From UBA1189 sp045660385 (lineage in GTDB: Bacteria; Bacteroidota; Bacteroidia; Bacteroidales; Bacteroidaceae), in assembly GCA_045660385.1 (NCBI GenBank), contig JAZRDT010000018.1, forward strand, positions 1 through 41,982: a DNA stretch of 41,982 nucleotides, written 5' to 3'. Positions 1-10,375 of this stretch are shown piece after piece. The translations under genes were made by a program, and so were the position numbers. The notes beneath the pieces are model-generated. The model was given only the letters and a program-made list of their open reading frames with translations. It did no database searches and was not told the origin of the DNA. Each line of letters opens with the position of its first letter. Position 1 is the first letter of the stretch.

Positions 1-1863
1 CGACAGACGGCCGACCTCTTCTGCACTGTGGAGGACCAGCAAGGCACCGCCTATGATGAAGTGGAGCATGCCGCTATGCCTGCTGGCGCAAGCGAGGGCA
101 TCAACTACATAGACGAGCATACCGTCACCCTGGTGCTGAAAGACCGTGACGGCCAAGGCGGCAGCTACGATCATGCCTACGTCATCGGCGACTTCAGCAA
201 TTGGGAGTACCAATCGGCATATGCCATGAAGCGCGATGAGGAGGCAGGTACGTGGTGGTACACCTTCACGCAGGTAGAACCGGGCAAGGAGTACCGTTTC
301 CAATACCATCTGCACGATGCCGAGCGTGGCACCATACGCATCTGCGACCCCTACACCGAGATTGTATACAGTGCCGATGACCACTGGATACCGGCAAGCA
401 CCTACCCCGACATGCCCGCCTACCCCACTGCCACATCGGGACTCGTGGGAGCATTCCAGACCGCCCGCGAGAGCTATACATGGCAGACGGACTTCACCGT
501 CAGCAACCCCGACAACCTCATCATCTACGAACTGCTTCTACGCGACTTCTCCTCCACCAAGGACCTGAAGGGAGCGCTTGCCCGCCTCGACTATCTGGAG
601 GCACTGGGCATCAACGCCATCGAACTGATGCCGGTGCAGGAGTTCGACGGCAACAACAGCTGGGGCTACAACCCCTGCGCTTACTTCGCCATGGACAAGG
701 CATACGGCACACGCGAGATGTACAAGCAGTTCATCGACGAATGTCACAGCCGTGGCATCGCCGTGCTCCTCGATGTGGTATACAACCACGCCACGGGTGC
801 ACACCCCATGGCCAAGCTCTATTGGAACACTACCAACAACTGCACCGCAGGGTACAATCCATGGTTCAACGTCACAGCCCCACATCCCTACAGCGTGTTC
901 CACGACTGGAACCACGAGAATGCCGAGGTGCGTGAGCATGTAAAGCGCAATCTTGAATATCTGCTCCGTGAGTACCGCTTCGACGGTTTCCGCTTCGACC
1001 TCACCAAAGGCTTCACCCAACGCCAATGTACCGAGGCCACCGCATCGAACTACGACCAGGGCCGTATCGACGTACTCACCGAGTACCATGATGCCATCAA
1101 AGCCGTAAGCCCCGATGCCGTTGTCATACTCGAGCATTTTTGTTGCGATGCCGAGGAGCGTGCACTTGCCGAGGAGGGCATCAAGGTATGGCGCAACCTC
1201 AACAACAGCTATTGCCAATCGGCCATGGGCTACGTGGAGAATAGCAGTTTCAGCGGACTATGGACTGGTACCTCCATGCCCTTCGGCTCCTACGTAGGCT
1301 TCATGGAGAGCCACGACGAGGAGCGCCTCATCTACAAGGCCAAGACCTGGGGCGCAGGCACCATAGCGCAGTCACTCGACGAGCAGATGCAGCGTGCAGC
1401 CATGGGTGCCGCCTTCTTCTTCACCGTGCCGGGACCGAAGATGATATGGCAGTTTGGCGAACTCGGCTACGACTACTCCATCGAGGAAAATGGCCGCACG
1501 GGCGAGAAGCCCCTGCGTTGGGACTATCTCAATGTGCCCGAGCGCCGCGCCCTCTACGATGCCTATGCCCAGCTCATCACCTTCCGCAGAGAGCATCCCC
1601 AGTTCTTCACCAGCGAGGCCGACTTCACATGGAAGGTATCCACATCGCACTGGAGCACAGGACGCCACATCAGCTGCGTGGCTGGCGAGGAGGCCTTCGT
1701 GGTAGTGGGCAACCCCGACACCCGCGAGCAAGCCATCACCGTGACCTTCCCCATCGAGGGCACATGGAAAAACTATTTTGAGTCCGCAGAGAACTACAGC
1801 GGCTCAACGGCAATAGTAACCCTCGGGGCGGGAGAGTATAGACTGTATTTAATGGAGAATTGA
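1..1863 (+). CDS. GH13 alpha-amylase family protein, 5' end cut by the window
   Basis: The reading frame is open from base 1, so the true start and probably the signal peptide lie outside; GTG at 28 is only an internal codon. Counting from that codon, residues about 30-125 look like a carbohydrate-binding beta-sandwich (VIGDFSNWEYQS) of the CBM48/E-set kind. A GH13 barrel follows with all four conserved regions: DVVYNH (249-254), GFRFD with nucleophile D324, ILEH with acid/base E369, and ESHD with transition-state stabiliser D430. A short C-terminal beta domain ends the protein. It should hydrolyse alpha-1,4-glucan; the exact specificity is not visible. It is the first of three co-directional starch genes, which suggests a Sus-like locus whose SusC/D part lies to the left. 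The stop codon falls inside a tandem heptamer array. Confidence 0.9.
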   Translation, partial: RQTADLFCTVEDQQGTAYDEVEHAAMPAGASEGINYIDEHTVTLVLKDRDGQGGSYDHAYVIGDFSNWEYQSAYAMKRDEEAGTWWYTFTQVEPGKEYRFQYHLHDAERGTIRICDPYTEIVYSADDHWIPASTYPDMPAYPTATSGLVGAFQTARESYTWQTDFTVSNPDNLIIYELLLRDFSSTKDLKGALARLDYLEALGINAIELMPVQEFDGNNSWGYNPCAYFAMDKAYGTREMYKQFIDECHSRGIAVLLDVVYNHATGAHPMAKLYWNTTNNCTAGYNPWFNVTAPHPYSVFHDWNHENAEVREHVKRNLEYLLREYRFDGFRFDLTKGFTQRQCTEATASNYDQGRIDVLTEYHDAIKAVSPDAVVILEHFCCDAEERALAEEGIKVWRNLNNSYCQSAMGYVENSSFSGLWTGTSMPFGSYVGFMESHDEERLIYKAKTWGAGTIAQSLDEQMQRAAMGAAFFFTVPGPKMIWQFGELGYDYSIEENGRTGEKPLRWDYLNVPERRALYDAYAQLITFRREHPQFFTSEADFTWKVSTSHWSTGRHISCVAGEEAFVVVGNPDTREQAITVTFPIEGTWKNYFESAENYSGSTAIVTLGAGEYRLYLMEN

Positions 1864-1936
1864 GAATTGAAAATTAAGAATATCGGAGTTTTCCGAGAAA
1901 TCCGAGCACTCTGAGTTCTCCGAGGACTCCGAAAAA
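1855..1936 (+). repeat. Spacer made of tandem heptamers then 9-mers
   Basis: Four heptamers (gagaatt, gagaatt, gaaaatt, aagaata) at 1855-1882 begin inside the last codons and stop of the upstream amylase. They pass directly into six 9-bp units at 1883-1936: tcggagttt, tccgagaaa, tccgagcac, tctgagttc, tccgaggac, tccgaaaaa. The array ends 33 bp before the ATG of the next gene. The words are degenerate but the period is exact. No function is known to me. Confidence 0.85.
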
Positions 1937-1969
1937 ACGACAAAATAAATAACTCATAATACATAACTC

Positions 1970-4900
1970 ATGAAAAAACTATTCTGGGTATTCTTAGCAG
2001 CCATACTGATGACAGGCTGTACCAGTAACACACAGCAACCCACGGCGGACACCACCGACTGGGCCAACACCGTAGTATACGAAATGAATGTACGCCAATA
2101 CACGCCCGAAGGCACCTTTGCTGCTGCACAGCGCGAGCTGCCCCGACTCAAGGAGTTGGGCATCGACGTGGTATGGCTCATGCCCATCTATCCCATCGGT
2201 GTGGAGGGGCGCAAGGGCTCCTTAGGCTCGTACTACGCTATCATGGACTACACCAACATCAACCCTGAGTTTGGCACCTTGGCCGACTTCGACAACTTCC
2301 TTGCCGAGGCTCACCGCCTGGGCTTGAAGGTCATCATCGACTGGGTAGCCAACCACACCTCGCCCGATGCACGCTGGGTGAGCGAGTCGCCCGCCTCATG
2401 GTATGAGCGCGATGCGCAGGGCGGACTCACCTATACGGCCGACTGGAGCGACACGGCTAACCTCAACTATGCCGATGAGGGTATGGTGAAGGGCATGCAA
2501 GAGGCCATGCACTTCTGGCTACAGCGTGGTGTCGACGGCTTCCGCTGCGATATGGCTTGCGAGGTACCCCTCACCTTCTGGGAAGAGACCATCAAGGGCA
2601 TCAAGGCTCAGTACCCCAATGTCTTCATGCTCGCCGAGGGCGAAGAGCCTCTCCTGCAGAGTCAGTGCGGCTTCCACTCCTCCTACTCTTGGGAGCTGCA
2701 CCACATGATGAACGATATTGCCAAGGGCAACAAGAACATCGACGACCTGGTATCCTATATAAAGAAGGACACCGAGCGCCATCCCGAGGGTGCCTACCGC
2801 CTCATGTTCATCACCAACCACGACGAGAACTCCTGGGCAGGCACCGAGTTTGAGCGTATGGGCGCTGCCGTGCAGGCCATGGCCGTACTCACCTTCACCC
2901 TGCCGGGCGGACAGCCGCTCATCTATACCGGTCAGGAGATGGGTTGGGACCACCGCTTCCAGTTCTTCGAGAAAGACCCCATCCCTGCATGGGAGCAGAA
3001 TGCACATACCGACTTCTACCGCGACCTCATCGCCTTCAAGCATAGCAATCCAGCCCTGAGCGCAGGCATCGGCCATGGCGAGTTTGAGATTATCAGCACC
3101 GACAACAACACCCTCACCTTCACCCGCTCAGTACCGGGCAACAAGGTAGAGGTTTCGGTACAGCTCGAGGCTCCCTGGCGTTGGGAGTACCGCACCGTGT
3201 GCGACCCCGTAGACCGCGTGGAGCCGCTTTCCTGGTGGACCGGCATGAACACACCCCTGCAGCTGATGATTCATGGCACCGACATCGCCTCCTACGACCT
3301 CACCATCGAGGGCGGCGAGGGCGTGCAAGTAGCCAAGGTACACAAGGCCGAGAGCCCCAACTACCTGTTTATCGACGTCACCATCGATGCCAAGGCACAG
3401 CCCGGCACCTATAACCTCGTATTCACCAAGGAGGGCAAGGAGTTCCGCTACCCCTACCAGCTGCAGGCACGTTGCGAAGGCTCTGCCGAGCGCACCAGCT
3501 TCACCACGGCCGATATGGTATATCTGCTCATGCCCGACCGCTTTGCCAATGGCGACCCCTCTAACGACTCTACCCCCGACACCGATGATAAGGCCGACCG
3601 CGATGCCTTCTTCGGACGCCACGGTGGCGACATCCAGGGCATCATCGACCACCTTGACTACATCGCCGACCTCGGTGCCACAGCTATATGGTCTACCCCC
3701 CTGCTGCTCGACAATGCGCCCAAGGAGTCGTACCACGGCTATGCCGCCTCTGACTACTATCAGATAGACCCGCGCTTCGGCAGCAATGCCCTCTACCGCG
3801 AACTCGTGTCGAAGGCCCACGACAAGGGCATCAAGATGATTATGGACATCGTCACCAACCACTGCGGCACCGAGCATTGGTGGATGCAGGACCTCCCCTT
3901 CCACGACTGGATACATCAGTTCGACACCTACACCGGAACCAACATCTGCTTCTCCACCAACATGGACCCCAACGCCTCGAAGCAGGACCTCTACATCCAG
4001 GAGAGCGGCTGGTTTGTACCCTCGATGGTCGATATGAACCTCAACAACGAGTACACCCTGCGCTACTTCATCCAGTGGGCCATCTGGTGGATCGAGTATG
4101 CCAACCTCGACGGCCTGCGTGTGGACACCTACCCCTACAACGAGAAGGAGCCCATGAGCCGCTGGTGCGAGGCATTGATGCGCGAGTACCCCAACTTCAA
4201 TATCGTGGGCGAGTGCTGGACCTCCTCGGCTCCGCAGCTGGCCTACTGGCAGGGCGGCAATGCCAATAAGGATGGCTTCGACTCACACCTGCGTGCCATC
4301 ATGGACTTCCCCCTCCACGATGCCATGCGTGCCGGACTCTCCGAGCGCAACCCCGGCTGGGGACAGGGCATGACGCGTGTGTATGACTGCCTGTCACACG
4401 ACTTCCTCTACCACGACCTCTCCAACATGATGATCTTTGCCGGCAACCACGACACCGACCGCCTGGGCGATGTGGTAGGGCGCAACTACAACAAGGCCAA
4501 GCTGGGCATCACCATGCTGGCCACCATGCGCGGCATCCCGCAGCTCTTTGCCGGCGACGAGATGATGTTCTACTCCAAAGACCTCAGCCAAGGCCACGGC
4601 GGCCTGCGTGTCGACTTCCCCGGTGGCTGGGCTGGCGACAAGACCGACTACTTCACCCCCGAAGGTCGCGAGCAGTATCCTGTCATCGCCGACATGTACG
4701 ACTACTCCAGCAAGCTCTTCCAGTGGCGCAAGTCCAAGGAGGTCATCCACAACGGCCGCACCCTCCACTTCATGACCCGCGACAACACCTATGCCTACTT
4801 CCGCTATAATGATAAGGATGTGGTGTTCGTATACATTAACAACTCCCAAGAGCCCAAGCATCTCCCCTGGACCTACTACAAGGAGATTTCCGAGGGCCTC

Positions 4901-5002
4901 ACTACTGGCCGCAACGTCATCACAGGCGAAACGGTAACGCTCTCCGATAACACCATCGTAGAGCCCGAGCAGGCACTGGTGGTGGAGTTTAAGAGAAAGT
5001 AA
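1970..5002 (+). CDS. Lipoprotein with two GH13 domains (alpha-amylase plus SusA-like neopullulanase)
   Basis: The N-terminus is a lipoprotein signal with lipobox LMTGC (Cys17). The first GH13 barrel spans about 30-360, with DWVANH (124-129), GFRCD (D194), LAEGE (E223) and TNHDE (D285). Residues about 390-500 resemble the Cyc-maltodextrinase N-terminal domain (VEPLSWWTGMNTPLQLMIHG) that precedes the barrel in SusA-type neopullulanases. A second GH13 barrel spans about 510-900, with DIVTNH (626-631), GLRVD (D719), VGECW (E748) and GNHDTD (D828). Both catalytic triads are complete. SusA of Bacteroides is a single-barrel enzyme of about 620 residues, so this looks like an amylase fused to a SusA homologue. 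It lies between two other starch genes and probably cleaves maltooligosaccharides or pullulan at the cell envelope. Confidence 0.9.
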   Translation: MKKLFWVFLAAILMTGCTSNTQQPTADTTDWANTVVYEMNVRQYTPEGTFAAAQRELPRLKELGIDVVWLMPIYPIGVEGRKGSLGSYYAIMDYTNINPEFGTLADFDNFLAEAHRLGLKVIIDWVANHTSPDARWVSESPASWYERDAQGGLTYTADWSDTANLNYADEGMVKGMQEAMHFWLQRGVDGFRCDMACEVPLTFWEETIKGIKAQYPNVFMLAEGEEPLLQSQCGFHSSYSWELHHMMNDIAKGNKNIDDLVSYIKKDTERHPEGAYRLMFITNHDENSWAGTEFERMGAAVQAMAVLTFTLPGGQPLIYTGQEMGWDHRFQFFEKDPIPAWEQNAHTDFYRDLIAFKHSNPALSAGIGHGEFEIISTDNNTLTFTRSVPGNKVEVSVQLEAPWRWEYRTVCDPVDRVEPLSWWTGMNTPLQLMIHGTDIASYDLTIEGGEGVQVAKVHKAESPNYLFIDVTIDAKAQPGTYNLVFTKEGKEFRYPYQLQARCEGSAERTSFTTADMVYLLMPDRFANGDPSNDSTPDTDDKADRDAFFGRHGGDIQGIIDHLDYIADLGATAIWSTPLLLDNAPKESYHGYAASDYYQIDPRFGSNALYRELVSKAHDKGIKMIMDIVTNHCGTEHWWMQDLPFHDWIHQFDTYTGTNICFSTNMDPNASKQDLYIQESGWFVPSMVDMNLNNEYTLRYFIQWAIWWIEYANLDGLRVDTYPYNEKEPMSRWCEALMREYPNFNIVGECWTSSAPQLAYWQGGNANKDGFDSHLRAIMDFPLHDAMRAGLSERNPGWGQGMTRVYDCLSHDFLYHDLSNMMIFAGNHDTDRLGDVVGRNYNKAKLGITMLATMRGIPQLFAGDEMMFYSKDLSQGHGGLRVDFPGGWAGDKTDYFTPEGREQYPVIADMYDYSSKLFQWRKSKEVIHNGRTLHFMTRDNTYAYFRYNDKDVVFVYINNSQEPKHLPWTYYKEISEGLTTGRNVITGETVTLSDNTIVEPEQALVVEFKRK

Positions 5003-5008
5003 TTTTAG

Positions 5009-5079
5009 TTTAGAGTTTAGGGTTTAGAGTTCTAGGAAATCCTAGGACCTCCTAGAAAATCCTATAACTTCCTAGAAAA
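5009..5079 (+). repeat. Tandem heptamers (TTTAGRG) followed by 10-mers (TCCTAG-type)
   Basis: Three heptamers (tttagag, tttaggg, tttagag) occupy 5009-5029. Five 10-bp units follow at 5030-5079: ttctaggaaa, tcctaggacc, tcctagaaaa, tcctataact, tcctagaaaa. The array ends 23 bp before the GH97 start codon. The 10-mer word is nearly the same as the one before groEL (26457-26506), although the genes are unrelated. Confidence 0.85.
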
Positions 5080-5102
5080 AAATAATAATCAAATATACCA
5101 CA

Positions 5103-7304
5103 ATGAAAAGAATCCCCATTACCCTCCTTGCCATCGCCACAGCCATCCTCATGGGATGCGATAGCAAGTCAACTCGTGAGGCCGCATGGCAAGGCGAGCA
5201 CCAACTCACCTCACCAGGCAAGACACTCACCATGCAGTTTGGTGTCACCCCCGAGAGCGGCACCCCCACCTACAGTCTCCACTTTGGCGACAAGGCAGTA
5301 ATCCTCCCCAGTGCCATGGGCTTCGAGCTCCGCGGCGACACCCAGAAGAAAGAGTTCTGGAACGGCGGCGACATCACCAGCAACGCCTCTGAGGTGCTCC
5401 CCCTCAACAGCGGGTTTACCATCAAGGAGGTCAAGAACGCCACCTTCGACGACACTTGGACACCCGTATGGGGCGAGGAATCCTCCATCCGCAACCACTA
5501 CAACGAGCTGCTCGTATGCATGGAGCAGGAGGGCACCGGCTACCTGATGAATATCCGCTTCCGCCTCTACGACGATGGTCTGGGCTTCCGCTACGAGTTT
5601 CCCGCTCAGCGCAGCCTGGCCTACTTCGTCATCAAGGAAGAGCGCACCGAGTTTGCCCTCACAGGCGACCACACCGCCTTCTGGATTCCCGGCGACTACG
5701 ACACCCAGGAGTACGACTACGTAGAGTCACGCCTCTCCGAGATCGAGGGCCTCATGCCGCAGGCCATCACGCCCAACTCATCGCAGACCCCCTTCTCGAT
5801 GACTGGCGTGCAGACCTCCCTGCAGCTGCGCACCGCCGATAGCCTCTACATCAACCTCCACGAGGCAGCCCTTGTCGACTACCCCTGCATGCACCTCGAG
5901 CTGCGCCCCGGCACCTACACCTTCGTGTCGCACCTCACCCCCGACGCCACAGGCTGGAAGGGTTACATGCAGACACCCTGCCACACCCCATGGCGCACCA
6001 TACAGGTTACCGACGATGCCCGCAAGCTGCTTGCCTCACGCCTCGTGCTCAACCTCAACGAGCCTTGCGCCTACGACGATGTATCGTGGATCAAGCCCGT
6101 CAAGTATGTGGGCGTATGGTGGTACATGATCTCGGGCAAGGGCACCTGGGCCTATACCGACGACTACCCCACCGTGAAGCTGGGTCAGACCGACTATGCC
6201 AACGCCTCACGCAACGGACGCCACGGAGCCACCAATGAGAACGTGCGCCGCTACATCGACTTCGCCGCCGAGCATGGCTTCGACCAAGTGCTCGTGGAGG
6301 GCTGGAACGAAGGTTGGGAAGACTGGGCCGGCAACTCCAAGGACTATGTGTTCGACTTCGTCACCCCCTACCCCGACTTCGACATCAAGGCACTCAACGC
6401 CTATGCCCAGAGCAAAGGCGTGCGCCTCATGATGCACCACGAGACCTCCTCATCGGTGCGCAACTACGAGCGCCACATGCACAAGGCCTACGAGCTCATG
6501 AAGCAGTATGGCTACAACTCCGTGAAGAGCGGCTACGTGGGCGACATCATCCCCCGCGGTGAGTACCACTACGGCCAGTGGATGGTCAACCACTACCTCT
6601 ATGCCGTCACCGAGGCTGCCAAGCACCATATCATGGTCAATGCCCACGAGGCCGTGCGCCCCACCGGACTCTGCCGCACCTACCCCAACCTCATCGGTAA
6701 CGAGAGTGCCCGTGGCACCGAGTACCAGTCGTTCGGTGGTTCCAAGCCCCACTTGGTGACCATCCTGCCCTTCACCCGCCTCAATGGTGGACCTATGGAC
6801 TACACGCCCGGTATCTTCGAGATGGACCTCGGCCCCGTCACCGGTGGCAACAACAACTCGAAGGTCAACGCCACCATCGCCAACCAGCTGGCCCTCTACG
6901 TCACCATGTACTCGCCCCTTCAGATGGCTGCCGACCTCCCCGAGCACTATGAGAAGTTCATGGATGCCTTCCAGTTCATCAAGGACGTGGCTGTCGACTG
7001 GCAGCGCTCCGAGTACCTCCTTGCCGAGCCGGGCGACTACCTCGTGATAGCCCGCCAGGCCAAAGAGAGCGGACAGTGGTTCATGGGTGGCATCACCGAC
7101 GAGCACAAGCGCCACGTCGACGTGCCCCTCTACTTCCTCAAGGCAGGCCGCACCTACGAGGCCACCATCTATGCCGACGCTCCCGATGCCGACTACGCCA
7201 CCAATCCGCAGGCATATATCATAACCAAGAAGCAGGTGACCGCAGCCGACATACTTAGCCTCGATATGGCCCGTGGCGGAGGCTTCGCCATCAGCTTCGA
7301 GTAA
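5103..7304 (+). CDS. susB: GH97 alpha-glucosidase, SusB-like, inverting type
   Basis: A 733-residue lipoprotein (lipobox LMGC, Cys19) with the GH97 order: N-terminal beta-sandwich (about 30-310), catalytic barrel (about 315-640) and C-terminal beta domain. Glutamates E447 (HHETS), E516 (NAHEAVRPTG), E534 (NESARG) and E540 (GTEYQ) are each 8 residues later than E439, E508, E526 and E532 of Bacteroides thetaiotaomicron SusB, where E532 is the acid and E439/E508 act as base. Having Glu at these sites marks the inverting, calcium-dependent alpha-glucosidase branch rather than the retaining alpha-galactosidase branch. It would release glucose from maltooligosaccharides made by the two upstream GH13 enzymes. 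It is the last gene of the locus and is followed by a strong terminator. Confidence 0.93.
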   Translation: MKRIPITLLAIATAILMGCDSKSTREAAWQGEHQLTSPGKTLTMQFGVTPESGTPTYSLHFGDKAVILPSAMGFELRGDTQKKEFWNGGDITSNASEVLPLNSGFTIKEVKNATFDDTWTPVWGEESSIRNHYNELLVCMEQEGTGYLMNIRFRLYDDGLGFRYEFPAQRSLAYFVIKEERTEFALTGDHTAFWIPGDYDTQEYDYVESRLSEIEGLMPQAITPNSSQTPFSMTGVQTSLQLRTADSLYINLHEAALVDYPCMHLELRPGTYTFVSHLTPDATGWKGYMQTPCHTPWRTIQVTDDARKLLASRLVLNLNEPCAYDDVSWIKPVKYVGVWWYMISGKGTWAYTDDYPTVKLGQTDYANASRNGRHGATNENVRRYIDFAAEHGFDQVLVEGWNEGWEDWAGNSKDYVFDFVTPYPDFDIKALNAYAQSKGVRLMMHHETSSSVRNYERHMHKAYELMKQYGYNSVKSGYVGDIIPRGEYHYGQWMVNHYLYAVTEAAKHHIMVNAHEAVRPTGLCRTYPNLIGNESARGTEYQSFGGSKPHLVTILPFTRLNGGPMDYTPGIFEMDLGPVTGGNNNSKVNATIANQLALYVTMYSPLQMAADLPEHYEKFMDAFQFIKDVAVDWQRSEYLLAEPGDYLVIARQAKESGQWFMGGITDEHKRHVDVPLYFLKAGRTYEATIYADAPDADYATNPQAYIITKKQVTAADILSLDMARGGGFAISFE

Positions 7305-7366
7305 CATCTGTATGATACGATAAAAACAATAGAACAATTTTCAAAAAACTAAACAAAACTAGTGTG

Positions 7367-7399
7367 AGCAAGCCCAGGTACCCCTGGGCTTGCTTTTTT
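7367..7399 (+). terminator. Intrinsic terminator of the starch operon
   Basis: A perfect 12-bp stem (agcaagcccagg at 7367-7378 with cctgggcttgct at 7383-7394), a 4-nt loop and a run of T to 7399, 63 bp after the GH97 stop. Confidence 0.92.
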
Positions 7400-7501
7400 A
7401 TAGCCACCCCTATATCATTCAACATTACGCAAATGTTTACGCAAAAGTTGCACTTGTAAGTCCGATGATTCTCAGCGCGTAACATACCACCTTGCGCAAA
7501 T

Positions 7502-7870
7502 CTATGCTGCAGGTCTGTTTTTTCGGCTCACACGCTTCGCCACCTTGCGATATACCCCTTGACGGACACGTTCGATGTAGCCCTTGGCGCAGAGAGTGCG
7601 CAAGTGATAGCTCACGGCACGAGACTTGATGCCCAGCTACTCACCCTTCTCATTGGCCACTGCCGTGCTGAAGCACTGAGGCAAAAGCTGCACGCACGCA
7701 TCATGCGCCAGCTGCCCCAGCGCAGCCAGCGTCGCATATACCTTGTCATCATCTTTGCCCAGTGCATAGGCATCGTGGTGTTCATCGTCACGCAGAGCCG
7801 CGATGTGATGGACGAGTACTATGAACACGAACTGAAGGAGATGCTGGATGCACTGTAGAGCGATACAGAC
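7502..7870 (-). pseudogene. Remnant of a winged-helix protein, interrupted by an in-frame TAG
   Basis: On the minus strand a frame reads HHIAALRDDEHHDAYALG..., reaches a TAG codon at 7637-7639, and continues in the same frame with LGIKSRAVSYHLRTLCAKGY and IERVRQGVYRKV before stopping at 7502. The part after the TAG is a convincing winged helix-turn-helix end, and the sense of the domain runs through the stop. No start codon with a plausible upstream region exists before the pheS terminator, so the 5' part is missing as well. The layout resembles the C-terminal end of DUF3987/VirE-type Bacteroidales proteins, but I cannot confirm the family. The frame-open plus-strand reading of the same bases has no recognisable domain. 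Confidence 0.6.
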
Positions 7871-7883
7871 CGGAAATAAAAGT

Positions 7884-7911
7884 ACAAGGCAGGAGATAGC
7901 TCCTGCCTTGT
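7884..7911 (-). terminator. Terminator of pheS
   Basis: A perfect 12-bp stem (7884-7895 with 7900-7911) and a 4-nt loop, 27 bp beyond the pheS stop. On the minus strand it is followed by a T-rich tract (acttttattt), consistent with termination of pheS transcripts. Confidence 0.8.
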
Positions 7912-7938
7912 GTTGTATGAATATGTGCAACTTTGTTC

Positions 7939-8958
<1,020 letters not shown>

Positions 8959-9027
8959 AGTGAATTATTTATATGCGATAATGGTTGTATATGCGGTATA
9001 ATAAATGGTTGTCTCTCGCTGAGCAGA

Positions 9028-10281
9028 CTATGCCTGCTCTCTGTATGCCGTGGGGGTGACACCATAGAAGGTCTTGAACACGCGGCTGAAATACTGCGCA
9101 TCGGGGACACCTATCTGCACGCATACGTCGGACACGGGCAGGTCGGTGGTACGCAACAGTTCGGCAGCACGCTCCATGCGACACCTACGCAAGTAATCGT
9201 TGGGCGACATACCCATGAGTTCGCGCACCTTGCGGTAGAAGTTGGTGCGGCCGATGCCAAACTGCGCTGCGATGACATCGATATTCAAGTTGGGATTACG
9301 CATGCGAGCATTGACGATGCGCTCGAGTTTACGGCAGAAGCGTTCGTCCTCTTTGCTCAACACGATGGAAGGTGCCTGGACTTCGGTTGGTTCGCCGGAC
9401 TCAGCAACGGGTTCTACGGACTCAACAACAGGGGCTGCTTCGGTATCATCGGCTGCAGGGGCGACAGAGGCAGTGGGAACCGCAACCTCCTCCTCGGCTG
9501 CTGCGGGGGCAGGGGCGTGAGCTGATTGGGGTGCAAGGGGCTTCACTTCTGCGGTGCTGGGGCTGGGTGCCTCGGGCTCGGCAGATTCATTTTCCTCGAA
9601 CCAGGCGGCAAACAGGTCGGTAGGGATGGCCGGGCGACGCCCATTGATAGGTTGCTTGCCTGAGGGCACAGGTACCTCCGTTTCTTCTATTACCTCTTCG
9701 ACAACTTCTTCGGAAGCTTCGGCAACCTCCTCGGCAACCTCTTCGGCTTCTGATTCAATCTCCTCGACAGTTTCTTCCTCGACAGTTTCTTCCTCAACTG
9801 CTTCTGCGACATCTTCTTCAACTGTTTCTTCAACCTCCTCGATGATTTCATCTTCGGCAGCCTCTTCAACCGCTTCGGCGACCTCTTGGGTGGGTTCTTC
9901 ATCAACAGCCTCATCGACCTCCTCGGCCGCTTCTTCTGTAGGCTCCTCGGTTGGTTCTTCTGCGATGACAAGAGGGTGTTCTTCAACTGGGGCGGATGCC
10001 TCCTCGTCGGGTTCGCTCCACTGGGGTTGCTCGTCCAGATCCTCTTTAGTGGGGGCAGACTTATCGGCCGTGTGGAGCATGCGCGAGAGATTGAGCTCTT
10101 CGTAGCGCATCATGCGCATGGTGTCTCGCAGTTCCAGCACCTCTTTCTTTAGGGTGGCCACCTCGCGGGATTTGACAAGGAACAACACGACAGCGATAAG
10201 TGTTATCACTATCAACAAGCTCCCCACAATAAGCCATATCGTAGGGAGCATAGCTATAAGTATGAAAGCGCAATTTGTCAT
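9028..10281 (-). CDS. Membrane-anchored AraC-family regulator with a Glu-rich linker
   Basis: One transmembrane helix lies near the N-terminus (about 12-36, LIVGSLLIVITLIAVVLFLV), followed by a short coiled coil (KKEVLELRDTMRMM). Residues about 80-180 are dominated by Glu, Val and Ala (EEPTEEAAEEVDEA and similar). The last 100 or so residues form a complete AraC HTH: NLNIDVIAAQFGIGRTNFYR as the first helix-turn-helix and VSDVCVQIGVPDAQYFSRVF as the second. No periplasmic sensor or receiver domain is visible, so this is not a hybrid two-component protein. ATG at 10281 is used here; a second in-frame ATG at 10251 (MLPTIWLIVG) is an equally good start given the promoter position. It may regulate the neighbouring GH28 gene, but its target is unknown. 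Confidence 0.8.
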   Translation of the reverse strand: MTNCAFILIAMLPTIWLIVGSLLIVITLIAVVLFLVKSREVATLKKEVLELRDTMRMMRYEELNLSRMLHTADKSAPTKEDLDEQPQWSEPDEEASAPVEEHPLVIAEEPTEEPTEEAAEEVDEAVDEEPTQEVAEAVEEAAEDEIIEEVEETVEEDVAEAVEEETVEEETVEEIESEAEEVAEEVAEASEEVVEEVIEETEVPVPSGKQPINGRRPAIPTDLFAAWFEENESAEPEAPSPSTAEVKPLAPQSAHAPAPAAAEEEVAVPTASVAPAADDTEAAPVVESVEPVAESGEPTEVQAPSIVLSKEDERFCRKLERIVNARMRNPNLNIDVIAAQFGIGRTNFYRKVRELMGMSPNDYLRRCRMERAAELLRTTDLPVSDVCVQIGVPDAQYFSRVFKTFYGVTPTAYREQA

Positions 10282-10300
10282 CGCTAATGAAATGTATGTG

Positions 10301-10331
10301 CAAATTTAGCACGATTTCGTTAGTTGGGCAA
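10301..10331 (-). promoter_or_regulatory. Bacteroidetes promoter for the AraC-type gene
   Basis: On the minus strand TTG (10331-10329) and TAAATTTG (10308-10301), separated by 20 bp, match the Bacteroidetes -33/-7 consensus. The expected transcription start falls close to the upstream ATG at 10281. Confidence 0.7.
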
Positions 10332-10375
10332 ACTATCGGGCCTTTTATTCCATGAATGTGCCCAAAAAAGCAGAT

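Noticed and set aside
538..1218. Long antisense frame in the first amylase
   Set aside because: GC-rich codons of the GH13 gene create antisense frames; the translation is low-complexity and has no motif.
7559..7858. A 99-codon plus-strand frame ending RDVMDEYYEHELKEMLDAL
   Set aside because: The opposite strand gives a recognisable winged helix across the same bases; the plus frame has no domain, promoter or ribosome-binding context.
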